A stretch of DNA of 64,000 nucleotides. Source: Lacinutrix jangbogonensis. GTDB taxonomy: Bacteria; Bacteroidota; Bacteroidia; Flavobacteriales; Flavobacteriaceae. The translations under genes and the position numbers were made by a program. Location: the NCBI RefSeq assembly GCF_000797445.1, contig NZ_JSWF01000033.1:1-64000 (forward strand), read 5' to 3'. Shown in pieces: positions 48,204 to 58,270 of this stretch; position 1 is the first letter of the stretch; each line of letters starts with the position of its first letter. The notes under the pieces were generated by a model. That model was not told where the DNA came from and did no database searches. It saw only the letters and a list, made by a program, of their open reading frames with translations.

Positions 48204-49486
48204 TGAGATCTATAATAGGATATTATTCTTTCAGAGATTAATAATAAAATGAATAAGGCCCATAGCCATTTTGTAATACTTAGACTATCAATTTTTGGTT
48301 GTTCTATTTTTTGATTGCTATAGACTGGAATCATAGCTTCTTTCTCCAAGACTCTAATGTCATGCAGGTTTATTTGTTTCTCCAGGTCTGGGTTAAGTGC
48401 TAATAATGGAATTAATTGTTCTGGTAAATGGTCTTTCTCAATATTTTCTGCATCCAAAAACTTAGTGAGATGATAGATTCCTTGAACGTTGCTTTCCTCA
48501 ATTAATTGGTTTGCAAATGGATTCGGTTTAAACAAAACAACTTTTCCATTGGTGTTTAGTACAGGCTTATTACTAAACCAAATTACTATATCGAATACAT
48601 TAGAGTCCGTTTGGTCTATTTTATTGGTTTTAACAAGATCAATTTTATGGTTGAGATACTTAGAAATGACTTTGAATCCTGCTTCAAAATATTTAGCTTC
48701 AGATAAATAATCAGCATCGTAAAACAACAAAATTTGACTCGCTTTTTTTGTATTAATAGCGGTCCAATTATTCAGATAGAAAATACTGTCTTTTGAAGTA
48801 TTCCATTTAATTTTGGGGTTATTTAACTGCAATACTTCTTTGCTAAAGGATACGTGTTTATCACTTGCATTCATAACTAATAATTCCAATTGTTCATCCA
48901 ATTGATTCACTTCCAAAAGGTGTTTACTGGTTTTATCGATAGCAATAGGTATCCATTCTATAGGTTTAGTTGTTTCTGGTCTAATACCTTTAAAACCTGA
49001 TTGATATGCGCTTGTGAAAACGATGATACTATCAGATTTAAGAGATTGCATTTCCTTGGTCATTTGCCAATAATTAGGGATTTTAGAATCAAATGTATTA
49101 TTCGCTTCTAAATCAATTTCTGGAAAACCATTTTGAAGCAACCTAATTGAAACATCCTTTGAAATAGTGTCGAGTACTGATTTGAATTCTTTGTTTTGAA
49201 GTAAAGAAGATTCAACAATATAGGTGATTGGAACATTATCAGCGTTCTTTTTAATATGGACATTAGACAGTATAAGAACAAGAATACTTATTAAAAACAG
49301 CCTTAATACTAGCAGCCAAAATTCATTTAGTTTGATACTACTGCTTTGTTTTGTGTCTGCGGTTTTGAGTAATTTAATACTTCCGATTTTAATTGTTTTA
49401 CCCTCTTTTTTACTCCATAAATGAATTGCTATCGGGACTGCTAGTCCCAATAATGCCCATAGATATGTAGGATTTAAAAAGAACAT
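48200..49486 (-). CDS. BatA domain membrane protein
   Basis: 428 residues. It starts with the BatA/aerotolerance N-terminal signature (FFLNPTYLWALLGLAVPIAIHLW, GKTIKIGSIKLLK), a second helix at about 57-78 and a final helix (TKWLWALFILLLISERII). There is no intact VWA metal site in the middle. Its stop overlaps the next gene start by 4 bp, and one base separates it from the DUF58 gene. Confidence 0.88.
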   Translation of the reverse strand: MFFLNPTYLWALLGLAVPIAIHLWSKKEGKTIKIGSIKLLKTADTKQSSSIKLNEFWLLVLRLFLISILVLILSNVHIKKNADNVPITYIVESSLLQNKEFKSVLDTISKDVSIRLLQNGFPEIDLEANNTFDSKIPNYWQMTKEMQSLKSDSIIVFTSAYQSGFKGIRPETTKPIEWIPIAIDKTSKHLLEVNQLDEQLELLVMNASDKHVSFSKEVLQLNNPKIKWNTSKDSIFYLNNWTAINTKKASQILLFYDADYLSEAKYFEAGFKVISKYLNHKIDLVKTNKIDQTDSNVFDIVIWFSNKPVLNTNGKVVLFKPNPFANQLIEESNVQGIYHLTKFLDAENIEKDHLPEQLIPLLALNPDLEKQINLHDIRVLEKEAMIPVYSNQKIEQPKIDSLSITKWLWALFILLLISERIISYYRSQ

Positions 49487-49487
49487 A

Positions 49488-50384
49488 TTAAACTAGTTTA
49501 TTGCGTTTCTTTAAAAATAATTCTATCGTTTCCCCTATATTTTCATCTAAACGCATTAAGTGATAACTGATGCCGTTTGCCAGCAACATATCTTTTGTGT
49601 TTTTCATCATCATATTTAAAGATGTCAAGTATTTCTTTTTAGCATCAGTAGCATTTAATTTTACCTTCGCTCCGGTTTCCAAGTCTTCAAAAGTTAGATT
49701 TCCATTATAATTGAATTCTAATTCATTTTTACCCATAACATGTAACACTACAACTTCATTTCGTAAGGTTTTAAGTTGTTTTATAAATGCCGTTAATTCA
49801 TTTTGTTCTTCATACATATCAGTGATAAAAAAAATCAATTCTTTATGTGTGCGATCATGTAATTTTCTTGAATCCTTAGGATTCTTTGGCCAAGATCCTT
49901 CATTTTCAATATTAAGGAGTTCTAACAAAAGACGATTGAAATGTTGTTTCTGAACTTTAGGATACAAACTGTGTAAATGATGCTCATTTAAAGCAAATAG
50001 TCCTAGGGCATCGCCTTGATTTTGACATAAATAGGCAAGAGATGCTACCAAGACTCTCACATGATCCATTTTGGAAAGTTCATCTTCTTTATGTAACATA
50101 GATTTACTCGAATCCAAAATAAACTTGACAGCAATGTTTGTTTCAATTTCAGATTGTTTGATATAATATCTGCCAGATCTCGCGAGCATTTTCCAATCGA
50201 GTAATCTCAAATCGTCACCGGGTTCGTAACTGCGAAATTGACTAAATTCCATTCCTGGTCCAACACGTCGGCTATGATTTAATCCAGACATATATCCATC
50301 AACAATGACCTTGGCAATTAATGACAATCCGGAGATGCTTTTAACAATATCTGGTTTTAGTAACTGTTGATAATCTGATTTCAA
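49488..50384 (-). CDS. DUF58 domain protein
   Basis: 298 residues with the DUF58 core motif (FSQFRSYEPGDDLRLLDWKMLARSGRYYIKQ) and a VWA-like fold (VKFILDSSKSML with a DxSxS-type start; LIFFITDMYEEQNEL). Usual partner of MoxR ATPases, probably a cytosolic adaptor linking MoxR to the membrane proteins of the operon. It starts 3 bp after the moxR stop. Confidence 0.93.
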   Translation of the reverse strand: MKSDYQQLLKPDIVKSISGLSLIAKVIVDGYMSGLNHSRRVGPGMEFSQFRSYEPGDDLRLLDWKMLARSGRYYIKQSEIETNIAVKFILDSSKSMLHKEDELSKMDHVRVLVASLAYLCQNQGDALGLFALNEHHLHSLYPKVQKQHFNRLLLELLNIENEGSWPKNPKDSRKLHDRTHKELIFFITDMYEEQNELTAFIKQLKTLRNEVVVLHVMGKNELEFNYNGNLTFEDLETGAKVKLNATDAKKKYLTSLNMMMKNTKDMLLANGISYHLMRLDENIGETIELFLKKRNKLV

Positions 50385-50387
50385 TGG

Positions 50388-51398
50388 TTAAGATTTTTTA
50401 ATAGAAGGCATAATAGTTTTGAGTAGTTGTTTAGTCACGCAATCGGAATTGATATTTTCAGCTTCTGCTCTGAAATTTACGATAATCCTATGTCTTAAAA
50501 CTGGCAATGCAACATGGTTGATGTCTTCTAATGTTACAGACAATCGACCTTGTAGAAGTGCTCTAGCTTTTGCAGTAAGTATCATGGCTTGTCCAGCTCT
50601 AGGTCCTGCTCCCCAACTCACCCATTCTTTAACATAGTCATTTGTGGTTGTTTCTGGTCGCGTTGCGCGAACAACTTTACTTACAAAACGTATTAAATCG
50701 TCGCTAATAGGAACTTCCCGAACTAAGTATTGTAATCTTAAAATATCGTCTCCACTAATAACCTGTTGTAATGTTTCCTTTTTAACACCAGTTGTATTTT
50801 TTAAAATATTGGTTTCATCGGTTTCATTTGGATACCCAATTTTAATATAAAACAAAAAGCGATCTAGTTGAGCTTCTGGAAGCGGAAAGGTTCCGGATTG
50901 TTCTATTGGATTTTGTGTTGCTAAAATAAAAAAGGGCCTGTCAAGAGTATAAGTAGTTCCAGAATAGGTGACTTCAAATTCTTGCATAGCCTCTAATAAT
51001 GCCGCTTGTGTTTTTGGAGGTGTTCTATTAATTTCATCTGCTAAAACGATATTAGCGAAAATGGGACCTTTGTTAAACTTGAAAAACTTCTTTCCTGTAC
51101 TGTGATCTTCTTCGAGAATTTCTGTACCAATAATATCTGATGGCATCAAATCTGGTGTGAATTGAATTCTTTTAAATTGTAAATCAATACATTCTGACAA
51201 GGTTCTAATCATTAAGGTCTTTGCTAGGCCAGGAACACCTTCAAGTAGTGCGTGGCCTCCTGCAAGAAAAGTGATAAGCAATTGCTCAACAGTGTCCTCT
51301 TGACCAATTATAACTTTGCCAATTTCTTTTTTTAAACTGTCAAGTTTCTGAGTTAAATAGTTAACCTCTTCTTCAATATTTGCTAAAACTTTATCCAT
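50388..51398 (-). CDS. MoxR family AAA+ ATPase
   Basis: 336 residues: Walker A GVPGLAKT, Walker B LADEINRTPPKTQAALLEAMQE, sensor 1 FILATQNPIEQSGTFPLPEAQLDRF, and a C-terminal lid (VSWGAGPRAGQAMILTAKA). MoxR proteins act as chaperone-like ATPases with DUF58/VWA partners, which is exactly the arrangement here. It starts 12 bp after DUF4159. Confidence 0.95.
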   Translation of the reverse strand: MDKVLANIEEEVNYLTQKLDSLKKEIGKVIIGQEDTVEQLLITFLAGGHALLEGVPGLAKTLMIRTLSECIDLQFKRIQFTPDLMPSDIIGTEILEEDHSTGKKFFKFNKGPIFANIVLADEINRTPPKTQAALLEAMQEFEVTYSGTTYTLDRPFFILATQNPIEQSGTFPLPEAQLDRFLFYIKIGYPNETDETNILKNTTGVKKETLQQVISGDDILRLQYLVREVPISDDLIRFVSKVVRATRPETTTNDYVKEWVSWGAGPRAGQAMILTAKARALLQGRLSVTLEDINHVALPVLRHRIIVNFRAEAENINSDCVTKQLLKTIMPSIKKS

Positions 51399-51410
51399 CT
51401 GCTATTTATT

Positions 51411-52037
51411 TTATGAAGTCAATGCATACATAATAATGTTCACTCCAAATCTTGTGTTATCTATTTTATACCAACGTTTATTCCTGAAATCATAATCCCA
51501 TTCACATCCATAATCTTTATTGCTGTATAACACTCCAACTCTTCCATTTATTTCGATTGCTTTTAAATAATCATGCACAATATCATCTCCCCATCCATTA
51601 AGTTCTTGTGTAGTGGTTGGAGGTCCATTTTTAAATTCGAAAAAGACATTATAAATTTCATGATTATTAGGGATTTTTTTTAAAGCTTGAGGTCCAAATA
51701 TAGCTTCCATTTGCCGTTCAAATGATTTGGCAAATAATCCATCAATATCATGATTGCAATCGTCTACAAACACAAAACCACCATTGTTAATATATTTTTT
51801 AAAATTGGCTCTTTCTTTTTTAGTGAATTGCACCAATTTATGACCTGACAAATAACAAAATGGGCTCTTGAATATGTCATCACTACTTAAGGGTATTATT
51901 TTTTCTTGAGTATCCACTTCTAAGGTTGTGTACTCTACTAAAGAATACAAGAGGTTTGAGGGCATTCTTTGATCTACATCCCAATCTCCAGATTCATATT
52001 GTAATCTTGTAAAAAAAAACTTGTTATTTATTGCCAT
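51411..52037 (-). CDS. DUF4159 protein
   Basis: 208 residues, first gene of the operon. Motifs: FFTRLQYESGDWDVDQ, LSGHKLVQFTKKERANFKKYINNGGFVFVDDC, GRVGVLYSNKDYGCEWDY, and a C-terminal RFGVNIIMYALT. Related to the glutamine-amidotransferase-like fold without a clear nucleophile. DUF4159 commonly accompanies MoxR-DUF58-BatA genes; its role is unknown. Confidence 0.88.
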   Translation of the reverse strand: MAINNKFFFTRLQYESGDWDVDQRMPSNLLYSLVEYTTLEVDTQEKIIPLSSDDIFKSPFCYLSGHKLVQFTKKERANFKKYINNGGFVFVDDCNHDIDGLFAKSFERQMEAIFGPQALKKIPNNHEIYNVFFEFKNGPPTTTQELNGWGDDIVHDYLKAIEINGRVGVLYSNKDYGCEWDYDFRNKRWYKIDNTRFGVNIIMYALTS

Positions 52038-52118
52038 TAATTAAGTGTACCAAACGCATTTATTATAATTGAATTTATAATATTAGATGTGTTTTAAAAG
52101 CTCTAATATAAATAAAAA

Positions 52119-52159
52119 AAAAACTGATTGAAATGAAGAAATCAAAACAATCAGTTTTT
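52119..52159 (-). terminator. Terminator between tldE and the MoxR operon
   Basis: On the minus strand AAAAACTGATTG pairs with CAATCAGTTTTT across a 17-nt loop, followed by a T run. It closes the tldD-tldE transcript, so the MoxR operon needs its own promoter. Confidence 0.75.
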
Positions 52160-52174
52160 ATGTGTTACTGTTTT

Positions 52175-53491
52175 TTAAACAGCATCAGATAAGCTGGTAA
52201 ACGTAAATTCTCTAATTTTCATATACGGAATTAAAAAACCATCAATTCTAACCTGTTTGCCAAGTGTTTCAAGATTATTTAACATGATTATTGGACTCTC
52301 ATTGAATCTGAAATTTTTAACAGGATGTTTAATTTTTCCATTTTCAATATAAAAAGTACCATCTCTAGTAAGTCCTGTAAATAATAAAGTTTGTGGATCT
52401 ACACCTCTTATGTACCAAAGTCTAGTAACCAAGATCCCTTTTTTTGTGCTTTTAATAAGCTCTTCTAATGAAGCGTCTCCACCTTCCATAATTACATTAG
52501 ATGGGTATGGAATTGGTTCAACTCCTTTTTCTTTTGCCCAAAAACGATCATAGGCTAAGTTTTTTACTACACCATTTTCAATCCATTTCATTTTTTTTAA
52601 TGGTTCTCCTTGACCATTAAATGTTGCACTAGGAACTTCTGGATGTAATGGATCAGAATATACGTTAATACGTTCATCTATAATTTTCTCTCCTATTTTA
52701 GTACCACCACCTTCTTTAGACATGAAACTTCTACCTTCATCAGCTCTACGCGCATCAACAGAATAAAATAGACGAGTTAACAGTCCTATAGAAGCTGCTG
52801 GCTCTAAGATAACAGTGTATTTACCGGGTTCTATAGCTTTAGCTTCTTTAGATAGTATAGCCTTACTAATAGCTACATTAGAAGCTTCTGTTGCATCAAA
52901 TTTTGAAGCATCATTAAAATCTCTTGTTACCCAACCAGAACCTGTACCATCATTTGTTCGCATGGTAACAGTAAATTCTAGATTAGTTGATTTATTATAA
53001 GCAAAAAGGCCATTTGAATTCATCAAGGCATTAAAGCTTGCAGAGTCATTAAAAAAACCAGCTGCAGTAACATCTTTAGGTCCTGCAGGTTTAATACTGC
53101 TTTCTGCTACTTTTGTTCTGAATTCTGGTGTGATATTGGCAGTCTCTTCGTTAAAAGTATTTGAAACGTCATATTTTTGCGGTCCTAAAGGTGCCATAAA
53201 CTCCGGATTCTCAGGTGAAAGTTTTGCCAATTCCTCTGATCTTTTTACAACTTTTTCAAGAGATGCATCATCAAATTCATCAATAGTTGAAATTCCAGAT
53301 CTCAGTCCAAAATTAGATTGTACTACTAACGTTTGATTAGATCTTTGTCCAGAAGTGGATACCGTATTTCGTGCATAGCGAATGTTGCCACTATTACTAC
53401 CATCTAAAGTTATTTCGCAAGCATCAGCAGTGGAGAAGCTGAGTGCTTTTTCTAGTATTTTACGTGCTTGCTCTTTTGTATATATTGCCAT
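52175..53491 (-). CDS. TldD/PmbA family protein, TldE-like subunit
   Basis: 438 residues with the TldE/PmbA pattern (CEITLDGSNSGNIRYARNTVSTSG, YTVILEPAASIGLLTRL, GILVTRLWYIRGVDPQT) but no HExxxH. In the known TldD/TldE peptidase the metal site is in TldD and TldE is the second subunit. It starts 31 bp after tldD and is co-transcribed. It may process modified peptides or degrade unfolded ones. Confidence 0.9.
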   Translation of the reverse strand: MAIYTKEQARKILEKALSFSTADACEITLDGSNSGNIRYARNTVSTSGQRSNQTLVVQSNFGLRSGISTIDEFDDASLEKVVKRSEELAKLSPENPEFMAPLGPQKYDVSNTFNEETANITPEFRTKVAESSIKPAGPKDVTAAGFFNDSASFNALMNSNGLFAYNKSTNLEFTVTMRTNDGTGSGWVTRDFNDASKFDATEASNVAISKAILSKEAKAIEPGKYTVILEPAASIGLLTRLFYSVDARRADEGRSFMSKEGGGTKIGEKIIDERINVYSDPLHPEVPSATFNGQGEPLKKMKWIENGVVKNLAYDRFWAKEKGVEPIPYPSNVIMEGGDASLEELIKSTKKGILVTRLWYIRGVDPQTLLFTGLTRDGTFYIENGKIKHPVKNFRFNESPIIMLNNLETLGKQVRIDGFLIPYMKIREFTFTSLSDAV

Positions 53492-53522
53492 AGTTTTGAT
53501 TTGTTTGTAGAACTAAAAATGT

Positions 53523-55163
53523 TTAAATAGATCGTCCTGTGTTGATTACTTTTACTCCATTAAATCGAGTCGTTGAACTACCGTGAGATACTGCGCTAAT
53601 TTGAGAAGGTTGCCCTTTTCCATCGAAAAAAGATCCCATAAATCGGTAATCATCTTTGTCACAAATTTTCGCACAAGAATTCCAAAATTCTTGAGTATTC
53701 GATTGATAGGCTACATCTTCTAACATTCCAACTATTTTGCCATCTTTTATTTCATAAAATAGAGTGCCTCCAAATTGGAAGTTGTAACGTTGTTGATCTA
53801 TAGAGAAAGAACCTCTTCCTGCAATATAAATTCCTTTTTTAACATCTTTAATCATCTCATCGACTGAATATTTTTCAGTTCCTGCTTCTAAAGACACATT
53901 TGGCATTCTTTGAAATTGAACATCATTCCAGCTTTGAGCATAGCAACAACCATGAGATTCATTTTGACCAATCATATGCACTTGGTCTCTAATGGCTTGA
54001 AAATTTGTTAAAATTCCTTTTCGTACTAAATCCCATTTCTTGGTTTTTACACCTTCATCATCATAACCAACATTACCTAAAGAATTAGGATGTGTTTTAT
54101 CTGCTACGAGATTAACAATATCACTTCCGTATTTGAAGTTTTTTGAATTTAATTTTTCGAGTGTAGCAAAACTTGTTCCAGCATAATTTGCTTCATAGCC
54201 AAGTACACGATCCAATTCTAACGGATGTCCTACAGATTCATGAATAGTAAGTCCTAAATGGTTAGGCTCTAACACAAGATCATATTTGCCAGCATCTACA
54301 GATTTAGCAGTTAATTTTTCTTTAGCTTGTTTTGCAGCAGCAGTTGCATCTTCTACCATATCATAACTGTTTCTGTATAATTGTATCCCTCCAGGACCAG
54401 CAATTTTTTCAGAATCAAGTCCGTCCAAATATTCATAACCCATTCCCATAGGAGCACTAAGTGCTTGACGCGATTTAAATTTATTAGTCTTTTTATCTAT
54501 AGCTGTAACATCAAATGTTGGCCAGATTCTATGAATATCTTGATCAATATACGAGCCTTCTGTAGACGCGAAATATTTCTGCTCATTCACCATAAATAAT
54601 CCTGAATTAATATAATCTGCTCCATTATTCATAGCTGCCGCATTTGCAGTCAACAATAAATCTACCTTTTCTGAAACAGGTACGTCTTTAAAGTCTTTGA
54701 CAATGGGTGTCTTCCAACTTGTTTCACCATACGCTGCCACTGGAGCCAATTTAACTGGGTCTTTTTGAATTCTTGAATTTGCTTTTGCAATAGCAACTGC
54801 TTGCAGTGTTGCTATTTTAATGCCATCTTCTGTTACCGTATTTGTGGATGCAAATCCCCAAGTGCCACTAACAATCACACGAATTCCAATCCCAAAAGAT
54901 TCTGTGTTCACTACGTTTTGAACTTTGTCCTCACGTGTAAAAACATATTGGTTTAAATAACGTCCAATTCTTGCATCTGCATAGGTTGCTCCAGCAGATT
55001 TAGCTGTGTTTAAAGCAACATCAGCCATGTTTTTCTTAATTAAAACATCCATGCCCGGATTAAGAAGTGCCTCTGCGGAAATATTATTTCCTAACAGAAT
55101 TGAGGGCATCATTATTGCCCCAGTTCCAAGTCCGGCGTATTGAATAAATTGTCTTCTTTTCAT
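53523..55163 (-). CDS. tldD: TldD family metallopeptidase with Tat-type leader
   Basis: 546 residues from the ATG at 55163, chosen because the protein then begins with a twin-arginine-like leader (KRRQFIQYAGLGTGAIMM). The zinc motif HESVGH (HExxxH) lies in LGLTIHESVGHPLELDRVLG, with the usual downstream Cys-containing end. The leader suggests export, unlike the cytosolic E. coli TldD. Its TldE-like partner has no visible leader, which is odd for one complex. Confidence 0.9.
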   Translation of the reverse strand: MKRRQFIQYAGLGTGAIMMPSILLGNNISAEALLNPGMDVLIKKNMADVALNTAKSAGATYADARIGRYLNQYVFTREDKVQNVVNTESFGIGIRVIVSGTWGFASTNTVTEDGIKIATLQAVAIAKANSRIQKDPVKLAPVAAYGETSWKTPIVKDFKDVPVSEKVDLLLTANAAAMNNGADYINSGLFMVNEQKYFASTEGSYIDQDIHRIWPTFDVTAIDKKTNKFKSRQALSAPMGMGYEYLDGLDSEKIAGPGGIQLYRNSYDMVEDATAAAKQAKEKLTAKSVDAGKYDLVLEPNHLGLTIHESVGHPLELDRVLGYEANYAGTSFATLEKLNSKNFKYGSDIVNLVADKTHPNSLGNVGYDDEGVKTKKWDLVRKGILTNFQAIRDQVHMIGQNESHGCCYAQSWNDVQFQRMPNVSLEAGTEKYSVDEMIKDVKKGIYIAGRGSFSIDQQRYNFQFGGTLFYEIKDGKIVGMLEDVAYQSNTQEFWNSCAKICDKDDYRFMGSFFDGKGQPSQISAVSHGSSTTRFNGVKVINTGRSI

Positions 55164-55669
55164 AAAGAGGTATGTTATTTGGTTATTAATTAATAGGATT
55201 TTCAATCTTTATTTGAGGAAAGAATTAAGATTGATCTATTTATTAGTGTTTAAAAAAATGGTTTCCTAATTTTTTTAAACACTGTAAGTTAAAAAATATT
55301 CTACCAAATCACAACATTTTCTTCTTATTGCCATATTTTGGAATTGCGTTAAAATTCTAATTCAATTTTAACTGTAGATAAATCTTACAATGCTATTTAA
55401 CGGTTCTAGGAATTTGAAAACAATGTATTTTCTTATGCTTTATTACACTTCTTAGGATTGTTTGTAAAATTAATAACGTGGTAGTTTTACTAGTAAACAT
55501 AAATTTCTTGAGAAATCCTAAACGCCGTGTTTTATGCGTGTTTCATTAAACATATTTCTCGATTAGCTTTCAGTATACAAGTATCTTAAACCTTTATATA
55601 AAGCAATTAAAGGAACTGTCTTGAATTATTATATATTGCAGTTTAAATTAACAAAGGATAAATTCATTT
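55164..55669. other. Divergent intergenic region tldD / XRE gene
   Basis: About 500 bases, AT-rich, no credible gene. Holds the divergent promoters. A perfect 12-bp palindrome TTTACTAGTAAA lies at 55486-55497 and could be a regulator site. Confidence 0.4.
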
Positions 55670-56263
55670 ATGCAAAATGAAAACCCAAGTTTAGGGAGTA
55701 TTATTAATGATTCGCGTAAGAAATTAGGATTATCACAAGAGGCGTTAGCTGAAAAGGCTAATGTATCTTTAAGCACCATTCAACGTATAGAAAAAGGAAC
55801 CGTTAAACCTAGATCTTTTACGATAAAAGTTTTGGCCGAAACATTAGGATTAGATGTTTCAGAATTGTTAGTAGACTTTGTAGAAAAAGAAACACCTAAA
55901 ACGTCTTTTTCTGCTTTAAAACAGATGAATCTATATACGCTGTTATTGGTTTTTATTCCATTCATTAACCTAGTCATTCCATTTCTTTTTTGGAACAGGA
56001 ATAAGCAAATTCATCCTAAAGATACTAAAGCGGGCAAAATTGTAAGCTTTCAATTATTATGGAGTATAGCTACTGTTATAGGAATGAGTATTACTCTTTT
56101 TTTATCTAACCTAATAATAGGAAAAGCAGGTGATGGACTTTTTGTAAGTATTATTTTTTATCTCTTAGCGGTGTTATTTAATATTTATATAATAGTTAAA
56201 ACGTCTTCTCAACTTGATACTGAGGATGAATGTATACTCTCCTTTATCCCTAACTTGTTTTAA
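55670..56263 (+). CDS. XRE regulator with membrane DUF4870-like domain
   Basis: 197 residues. An N-terminal XRE helix-turn-helix (KKLGLSQEALAEKANVSLSTIQRIEKG) is followed by three to four transmembrane helices (LYTLLLVFIPFINLVIPFLFW; LLWSIATVIGMSITLFL; IIFYLLAVLFNIYIIV) of the DUF4870 kind. A membrane-bound transcription regulator probably reacts to envelope state. It precedes a serine hydrolase gene by 138 bp. Confidence 0.88.
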   Translation: MQNENPSLGSIINDSRKKLGLSQEALAEKANVSLSTIQRIEKGTVKPRSFTIKVLAETLGLDVSELLVDFVEKETPKTSFSALKQMNLYTLLLVFIPFINLVIPFLFWNRNKQIHPKDTKAGKIVSFQLLWSIATVIGMSITLFLSNLIIGKAGDGLFVSIIFYLLAVLFNIYIIVKTSSQLDTEDECILSFIPNLF

Positions 56264-56401
56264 ATTTTTATTTTAAATGTCTGATAATCAGATGTCTCAT
56301 TTCTAATGCCCTACAAATGAAGTAAGAATGCTATACTTCTGACACTATCAAATATAATTCTTCTTTCTAATTTTGCTGCTTCAATCAAAAATCAACTTAT
56401 A

Positions 56402-58060
56402 ATGAAAAACATGAAGAAAGGTATATTAAGAATGCGTTTAATTAGTGTATCGATACTAATAATTTGGGGAGCTTTTGTTGCTTTTAAACCAGAACCAAAA
56501 ACCATTGGTGATTTAATGGAGAGCTATGAAGATCCGGGATTAAAAATTAAAATTAGAAGTCCGTTTAGTGGAACAGTATTAGTTGCTAAAAAAGGAGAAA
56601 TAATTTTTGAAGAAGCTTATGGAGAATCCGATAGAGTAAATAAAACACCAATTACAATTGATACTAAATTTGGCATTGGTTCTATAACCAAGCAATTTAC
56701 TGCCATGCTAATCATGCAATTGGTAGAAGAAAACACAATAAAACTGCAAGATACTATTGGTACGTACCTTCCATATTTACCAAAAGAAAAAGCAAACCAT
56801 ATTACTATTCATCAACTATTATCACACACTTCAGGATTATCGCACTACAACTCATTACAAGATATAGGTGTGAGTTTGAATGATTTCGGAAACACAAAAT
56901 ATTCTCCAAAAGCATTAGCAGAAGTAATAGGTAGAACCTATTTAGTTAATAAACCAGGAACGACCTACTATTATAGCAGTTTTGGCTATGACCTTTTGGG
57001 AGCTATTTTAGAAGAAGTTTCAGGAAAAACGTTTTCTGAATTATTAAACGCATCTATTATTAAGCCTTTGGGATTAAAAAACACAGGGTTTGGAACCAAT
57101 GAATACAATTCGATTAATTTAGCAAAAGGCTATAGTTATCGAGAGGTTTATGGATGGGATTGGTGGACTTCAGAACATGGTGGTAAAACTATTGAAGTAC
57201 CTTTTAGAGATCAATCAACAGCTTATGCTGCTGGAGGTATGCATTCAACGGTTAAAGATTTATTTATTTGGAGTGAAGCCGTAAAGTCAAATACCTTATT
57301 ATCTCCAGAATTAACCACAATAATGCTCACCCCAAATATGAAAGGACATTGCTATGGTTGGGTAAGAAACTGGGACGATATTATTGAGAAAAACACCAAG
57401 GTACGACTATATGGACACGGAGGCGCATTATCTGGAAACAGTGCGTTTATTGCTCTATATGATGATGAAACAACAATCATTTATTTGTCAAACAGAAGTA
57501 ATTTAAAAGCCGAAGAGATTTTACACCAAATACATTTACGAGCTAATAATTTAACAGATGAATACAAATTAAAAGGGTATCCAAACAGAAGTTCATATAA
57601 GAGGTTTAAAGAATCAGGAGGAATGAGTGCTTTGCAAGATTATTTCAATACACTTTCAGAATATAGTGGTTATAAAGTGAATCCATCTAACAGTACAATG
57701 AGAGGAGTTATGAAAATTCATTTAGAAGCTGGGGAAATTGAAGTTGCAGATAGTTTAAAAACAGTGTTTTTTAATTCTTATAATCCAGATGAAAGAACAC
57801 TTAACGAATTTGGATATGATTTTTTAAATTCGGATACTCCTAAATATGCTTTAGAATTTTTTAAAGAAAATACTATAAAATTTCCAAATTCTTCAAATGC
57901 CTGGGATAGTTTAGGAGAAGCATATCTAACTTATAAGAGTTACCAAGAAGCCTTAGAGTGCTATAAAAATGCTGTTTCGTTAGGTGAAGAAGTGGCGCAT
58001 AGATCATTAAAAAATTATAAAGAAAATCTTAAAAAAGTACAAGACAAGTTAAAAGGGTAA
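56402..58060 (+). CDS. Beta-lactamase-fold serine hydrolase with TPR tail
   Basis: 552 residues: N-terminal membrane anchor or signal (LISVSILIIWGAFVAF), class C beta-lactamase/D-peptidase domain with Ser94-x-x-Lys97 (GSITKQFTAML), Tyr-x-Ser in YYYSSFGYD, and HGG in GHGGALSGN. The C-terminal 80 residues are TPR-like (AWDSLGEAYLTYKSYQEALECYKNAV). Probably a periplasmic peptidase or esterase rather than a resistance enzyme. It shares its neighbourhood with a second such hydrolase and a two-component system. Confidence 0.9.
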   Translation: MKNMKKGILRMRLISVSILIIWGAFVAFKPEPKTIGDLMESYEDPGLKIKIRSPFSGTVLVAKKGEIIFEEAYGESDRVNKTPITIDTKFGIGSITKQFTAMLIMQLVEENTIKLQDTIGTYLPYLPKEKANHITIHQLLSHTSGLSHYNSLQDIGVSLNDFGNTKYSPKALAEVIGRTYLVNKPGTTYYYSSFGYDLLGAILEEVSGKTFSELLNASIIKPLGLKNTGFGTNEYNSINLAKGYSYREVYGWDWWTSEHGGKTIEVPFRDQSTAYAAGGMHSTVKDLFIWSEAVKSNTLLSPELTTIMLTPNMKGHCYGWVRNWDDIIEKNTKVRLYGHGGALSGNSAFIALYDDETTIIYLSNRSNLKAEEILHQIHLRANNLTDEYKLKGYPNRSSYKRFKESGGMSALQDYFNTLSEYSGYKVNPSNSTMRGVMKIHLEAGEIEVADSLKTVFFNSYNPDERTLNEFGYDFLNSDTPKYALEFFKENTIKFPNSSNAWDSLGEAYLTYKSYQEALECYKNAVSLGEEVAHRSLKNYKENLKKVQDKLKG

Positions 58061-58233
58061 GATTAAACTTGAACTCATCTATTTTGTTTAAAGGTCACTT
58101 TGCACTGTTTTGTGTATCATTTTTTGTGATAAAACGTACGAGGGAAGTTTAACATGGAATTGAGTTACCCAAAAGTAGATTTATTTATGATTTACCATTT
58201 TTTGTACTATTAAAGAGTGTGAATAAAAGCAGT

Positions 58234-58270
58234 GTTAACAAGTTGTTTAACTGTTAAACAACTTGTTAAC
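58234..58270. terminator. Perfect 17-bp inverted repeat at end of the response regulator gene
   Basis: GTTAACAAGTTGTTTAA, loop CTG, then TTAAACAACTTGTTAAC. It overlaps the last codons and stop of the minus-strand response regulator. Likely a transcription end for the two-component operon, though the T run after it is weak. Confidence 0.6.
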
